The notes beneath the pieces are model-generated. The model made no database searches and was not told the origin of the DNA. It worked only from the letters and a program-made list of their open reading frames with translations. The translations under genes were made by a program, and so were the position numbers. Below are positions 61,201-64,000 of a DNA stretch of 64,000 bases, one piece after another (positions within the stretch are counted from its first letter, which is position 1; every line of letters begins with the position of its first letter). Where the stretch lies: assembly GCA_031386985.1 (NCBI GenBank), contig JANNCV010000016.1, positions 124,001 through 188,000 of the forward strand. The letters run 5' to 3'. Source of the DNA: JANJUB01 sp031386985 (GTDB lineage: Bacteria; Armatimonadota; Fimbriimonadia; Fimbriimonadales; Fimbriimonadaceae).

Positions 61201-62543
61201 ACGGACATGTCGTATTTATCTGGGTCTGCCGGCTCTCCGTCCCCAACTCTTAGCTCGCCGACGGCCGTTCGCACAAGCCCAATTGAGTTTTCGGCACTCA
61301 CATTCACGACGTACGTTCCCGGGCGCAAGCCCACTAGCGTGGTCCCGGGCACCTTCCAAGTCCCATCTCGGTTATCAGTGCTTCGGAAAACTTTGCCAGC
61401 GACTTCCACCGTCAAGTTGTTAGTCACGCTGTTAACGGTTCCCGTAAGGTCCACGGGCTTGCGGCTAAACGAAACGTTGTTTACCGTGAGATCGGGAGGC
61501 AGCCGATCAAATCTGAATCTCCCCAACTCAAATCCGATATTGAAACTCCGAGATTCCAGCACCTGCCGAACTCGCGGAATCAAACGCGCGGCGTTCCAAT
61601 AGTAAATGTGATTCAGCACGTCAGCCGGAAGATTGAGGCCCTCCAGTTTTGGCCCGCCATGTAAACCGCTGGCTACTTGGTTTGTTTCGAGAACCCTTCG
61701 CTCGTTCAGAAACGCATTTGCATCGCCGCCGGCCGCAAAGACATCCGAACCGAACAGGATGCGATCTCGATACTTGATGTAAAACGCGCGCGCTTTGCTT
61801 ACCGTGTAGTTGGCAGTCTGCCGCATGTTGTGGGTGAAGGCAGTGTCAACAAACACGTTCGGATATTTGTCGAAGATCCTGCCGAGCTTTTCCATGCCGA
61901 GATCGTTCTCGAGCATGAAGAGCCCGTGGGCAAATATGAAAGTGGTCTGCGGATGAGCTTTGACGACTTCAATCGTATCATCTTCGAATTTGGGGAACGC
62001 GGCGCTGTTTCCTTTGAGGTCGCCTGGATCACCCGTGTGATAGCCGATCAAGGGCATCCCTTGCCGTCCGGCTTCGCTCAGTTGTTCATGAATCCCGGGA
62101 ATCTTGGTAGAAAGGATTGCCCCATGCGGCCACAGTTTGAGCCCAACAAATCCTTGATCCTTAAAGGTTTTGATCTCATTGACATTCCACCAGATGCCGT
62201 TACTCGGGATGGTGAACGCACCGGGGGCAAACAGAATCCGGTCACTGAGCTTGTCCCTCACATACACCATGTCGTTGCTTGGAATCTGTCTAACCGAAGC
62301 CGGACTTGCATTGTTGCCGTCGTTATCTTTCACCCAAAACAATCCGGCCAGGGTGATGCTGATAGTGCCCCCCCACTGGTCCATAATTTCGACCGACTTG
62401 GCGTATTGGGTCTTGGCATCCATGTGGGTATGGATATCCACCCGGGGCATCGCGGACGGCGGGTAAACCACCTGTTGATCCGCCCGGCCCGAACCAGTCA
62501 GGGCGATACACAATAAAAGCGTTAGTTGATTGGCTCGTTTCAT
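58227..62543 (-). CDS. Giant fusion: amidohydrolase + GH123/DUF4091-like + DUF3863-like
   Basis: Protein of 1438 residues with a signal peptide (first 22 residues). Residues about 30-330 form an amidohydrolase-2-like barrel (VDIHTHMDAKTQ, FIFAHGLFML, ILFGSDVFAAGGD). Residues 350-430 are one Ig-like module. Residues about 440-985 are GH123/DUF4091-like (TTIALDEREQDEMNKMF for the acid region, CFFVYPG and RFERLREGIQDYEKIRILR at the end). Residues about 990-1438 are DUF3863-like, homologous to the gene at 53491. No frameshift is seen at the junctions. It overlaps the hydrolase gene downstream by 4 bp. Confidence 0.8.
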   Translation of the reverse strand: MKRANQLTLLLCIALTGSGRADQQVVYPPSAMPRVDIHTHMDAKTQYAKSVEIMDQWGGTISITLAGLFWVKDNDGNNASPASVRQIPSNDMVYVRDKLSDRILFAPGAFTIPSNGIWWNVNEIKTFKDQGFVGLKLWPHGAILSTKIPGIHEQLSEAGRQGMPLIGYHTGDPGDLKGNSAAFPKFEDDTIEVVKAHPQTTFIFAHGLFMLENDLGMEKLGRIFDKYPNVFVDTAFTHNMRQTANYTVSKARAFYIKYRDRILFGSDVFAAGGDANAFLNERRVLETNQVASGLHGGPKLEGLNLPADVLNHIYYWNAARLIPRVRQVLESRSFNIGFELGRFRFDRLPPDLTVNNVSFSRKPVDLTGTVNSVTNNLTVEVAGKVFRSTDNRDGTWKVPGTTLVGLRPGTYVVNVSAENSIGLVRTAVGELRVGDGEPADPDKYDMSVWKNVKSGIHSGFGSLDVADSRSLPPTQNPESTISLSGWKGERVNCKLLVWSPENEGTVSIKASKLTSEDNEIDSKNVSISVVRYVLTDEFPGGNDRRIKDRIPAHLKPDILSRESSFSTRGQETRPVWISVNIPSQTPAGIYNGMVTRTSARGIVNHSVTLEVQNQLLPSPTDWKFHLDLWQNPFSVARFHGVTLWSPQHFKLLQPLLTMLAQAGQKCITATLNDKPWDDQVFDSHGSMIKWTKKRDGTWNYDYAIFDKYVQLSMECGITQQINCYSMVPVGNKISWFDELTGKTVRRELIPGTPAYETIWRSFLTSFKAHLRNKAWLQKTTIALDEREQDEMNKMFGFLKETAPELKISMAGFYYKDLNPAIYDFSSNWHAVPSLMGDVMASRKRAGLKTTYYVACMIPRPNNFTFSPPAESCYEGWFASALGFDGFLRWAYNSWVEDPMVDSRYVTWPSGDCFFVYPGAKSSVRFERLREGIQDYEKIRILRQKLGTHPAKAKLDDFLASINSKTLDQRSAADVINEGKKLLRDASESLDGLKTEPKLMGNRFFTFSTIVRVRQIEISRDLAEGPDESSLHTPEEARTFREAIEKAWPGARITWGFSWLALKDQRPNYLELKKLIVSYHKKFGDEITFVPGGFFSNMYNTREQVNRDLHEGLKMVSELVGGGYRPKCVIAGFLSAENLQYLAEKEGIRVCQGNIWSQYAVDNGDGEGSISYPYYPSREHFCKPAQSKKDQIDCVNLDGWTVDFLCARYPVARTINGIRCGSRQGVGPIETLLRMGDEQGAKAILATTAAHFDTGFALNNFAWVTCIWEMGLVEGRKIYGYGGRNGMGGLNIWLNEMRRRWPAAKCVTQGEFGMIWRKQFKDNDKINYRFAQRGSGIGGSDAEMEIRWFMNKDFRLALLHNWQDGSPEKLIDFTRYDLPAREPADPTPGQHSRNWSLFNRLNQKGVRPQDAPIPIGQLTTAEQAFIKRRYPELLTRKLK

Positions 62544-62552
62544 AAGTTCATC

Positions 62553-64000
62553 CTAATTCTTTGATGTGGTGTCCTTGGGAAGCATAGACTCAAAACGATA
62601 CGTTCCAGACTCAACCACAAAAACTGCCGCTCCGTTTTCCATCCGTGAGAACTTCACACCCATCACTTTGCTAATCGCGACCCCAGTTTCGGTCACGGCA
62701 CTTACATCCGTAGCCGGAACGTAGACCGTCGCGGTAGTGTTTGGCGGAATCGTAACGTCCATGGTCAGTGTCTGCTTCTCTAGCTTCCAGCGACTGACAA
62801 TGCGTCCATACAACGAGTCAAAGTGCGCACCAGCCCATCGCATGTTACCAACCACCGCAGGCTTGATAATGATATGTTTGAATCCAGGATGGTTGGGGTC
62901 TGGACGAATCCCAGCCAGTCCTTGGTAAAGCCAGTTGTCCGCCGAGGCAAAGCAAGCATGGATTTGTGACCAATAGCCGTTCCACTGTTCCCAAAGGGTC
63001 GTTGCTTTTTGTTCGACCATGTAGCCCCAACCTGGGTGAGCCCGCTTCTGGTACATCCCAAGGATGAGGTCGTCGCGCCCTTCTTGCTGGAGGAAATCCA
63101 TGAGCAGGGTTGTGCCGATGAGTCCCGTGTCCAGGTGTCCGCTATTCTTCACTTGAATGCACTGGACAAGTTTTTCCATTACGGCGGCGCGTTCAGAGTC
63201 TGGCGTGACCCGGGTTATCAAAGGAAGGACATAGTAGGCTTGCTCGTCGATAACGTAACGTTTGTTCGCAGAATCAAAGTATGCGGCATGCACGGCAGGA
63301 CGAATCTTAGCGATCCTACTCTCGCAGTGAGCGACGTCGTCCTTTCGACCAAGCGCGTTCGCCATGTTGGCGACGATTTGCCAAAGGTAAACCCGGTAGC
63401 AATTATTGACCAACTCAGTTGCTGGCTTCGAAGGCCAGTTGTTACTGTCCATCCCACGATACGGCGGGACCCAATCGCCCAAGAAGTCAAATCCGTCTCC
63501 CCAAGCCCGGAGGACTTCATCCTTTGATCGCGAATCCAGATATTCGATATACCGTCGAGCGGTCGAATAGTTTGCTTCAAGTGTGCGAGTACTGCCGTAG
63601 TGGAGATAGTGCTGCCACGGAAGAGCGGCGGTAAGCCCAGGCCAAGGTGGGCCGCCTCCGCCCCCACCCCAAGGTGCGACATTTGGTAACGAACCGTCGG
63701 TTGGATTCTGAGCCTGACGCCAGTCCTGCGCCCACTTTTCATAGAACCCAGCTGAGTTGAAACTCATCATCATCCCGATGAGCGATGTTTGCCCGTCTCC
63801 GCCGTACCCCATTCGCTCTCGCGTTGGACAATCCACCATATATCCACCAAGATTGAGGCAACGGAGGGTCCACTGATTGAGCTTGTGAATGCGATTGATG
63901 AAATCATCCGAACATTCAAAAGAACCCGCCGACCCAAGGTCGCTCTCTATGAGGAAAGCCGTCGCATCCTCTTTATTTGGGGCTTGCGACAAGCCTTCGA
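62553..64000 (-). CDS. Alpha-L-rhamnosidase, C-terminal part (cut by window edge)
   Basis: The frame is open to the end of the window, so the 5' part is missing. About 480 residues are visible: the (alpha/alpha)6 catalytic region of a GH78-type enzyme (CPTRERMGYGGDGQTS with general-acid region Glu/Asp, GDWVPP, TTLWEQWNGYWSQIH) and a C-terminal beta sandwich. It removes terminal rhamnose. It is followed after 10 bp by the giant fusion gene, same strand, so it probably leads the operon. Confidence 0.9.
   Translation of the reverse strand, partial: EGLSQAPNKEDATAFLIESDLGSAGSFECSDDFINRIHKLNQWTLRCLNLGGYMVDCPTRERMGYGGDGQTSLIGMMMSFNSAGFYEKWAQDWRQAQNPTDGSLPNVAPWGGGGGGPPWPGLTAALPWQHYLHYGSTRTLEANYSTARRYIEYLDSRSKDEVLRAWGDGFDFLGDWVPPYRGMDSNNWPSKPATELVNNCYRVYLWQIVANMANALGRKDDVAHCESRIAKIRPAVHAAYFDSANKRYVIDEQAYYVLPLITRVTPDSERAAVMEKLVQCIQVKNSGHLDTGLIGTTLLMDFLQQEGRDDLILGMYQKRAHPGWGYMVEQKATTLWEQWNGYWSQIHACFASADNWLYQGLAGIRPDPNHPGFKHIIIKPAVVGNMRWAGAHFDSLYGRIVSRWKLEKQTLTMDVTIPPNTTATVYVPATDVSAVTETGVAISKVMGVKFSRMENGAAVFVVESGTYRFESMLPKDTTSKN

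Overview
The window reads as a bacterial chromosome, most probably Armatimonadota (Fimbriimonadia-like). I infer this from the mix of genes, not from a marker gene. The mix includes a secreted reprolysin-type peptidase with Ig-like modules, a protein ending in the prepilin-associated tail common in this phylum and in Planctomycetes, many signal-peptide proteins of unknown function, and several genes with a -10-like hexamer only 5-6 nt before the start codon (probably leaderless mRNAs).

Left chromosomal part (1-28.4 kb). This holds housekeeping and accessory genes: a 3D/G5 cell-wall protein, purF, a REC-PAS-GGDEF regulator, glnA, a cation/proton antiporter with a 58-residue membrane protein downstream, the reprolysin, a sugar isomerase-like protein, and a set of lipoproteins and membrane proteins. 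It continues with a REP-associated transposase between inverted repeat blocks, an HxlR regulator divergent from a secreted cupin, hppD, a VF530-type gene, a sialidase-fold protein, two tiny lysine-rich proteins, an FmdB-type zinc ribbon, an M28 peptidase and a long frameshifted gene. Intergenic spaces are rich in hairpins and tandem repeats.

Integrated element (28,409-53,419). A tRNA-Lys(CUU) gene is the left end. A 50-bp copy of its 3' part, 24,961 bp away, is the right end. The tyrosine integrase lies at the right end and an excisionase-like gene at the left end, and a shared 19-bp arm-type repeat lies beside both ends. In the excised circle, xis, attP and int would lie in line on one strand. 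The transfer and replication genes include a TraD/VirD4-type ATPase, a replication-relaxation protein and a RepO-like winged helix. There are also an Mrr-type nuclease, XRE regulators and a second recombinase of the large serine type. The cargo is a defence operon, hsdM-hsdS-hsdR followed by a PHP/SMC-type ATPase (TrlF-like). It is flanked by two copies of a module I do not recognise. Each copy has a membrane-anchored NYN/PIN-type nuclease gene and, divergent from it, a gene for a conserved protein of about 70 residues with its own promoter and terminator. The hsdS gene carries a (GA)12 tract and a 12-bp repeat in four copies. Both off-phase frames of the GA tract stop at an internal ATG preceded by a good ribosome binding site, so slippage could switch between a fused and a split specificity subunit.

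Right chromosomal part (53.4-64 kb). This is a polysaccharide-degradation locus: a DUF3863-like protein, a secreted sulfatase, an MGH1/GH63-like hydrolase, a 1438-residue multidomain protein (amidohydrolase + GH123/DUF4091-like + DUF3863-like), and an alpha-L-rhamnosidase cut by the window edge. Together they suggest breakdown of a sulfated, rhamnose-containing polymer.

No rRNA genes or CRISPR arrays were found. All family names come from motif recognition by eye; no database search was run.
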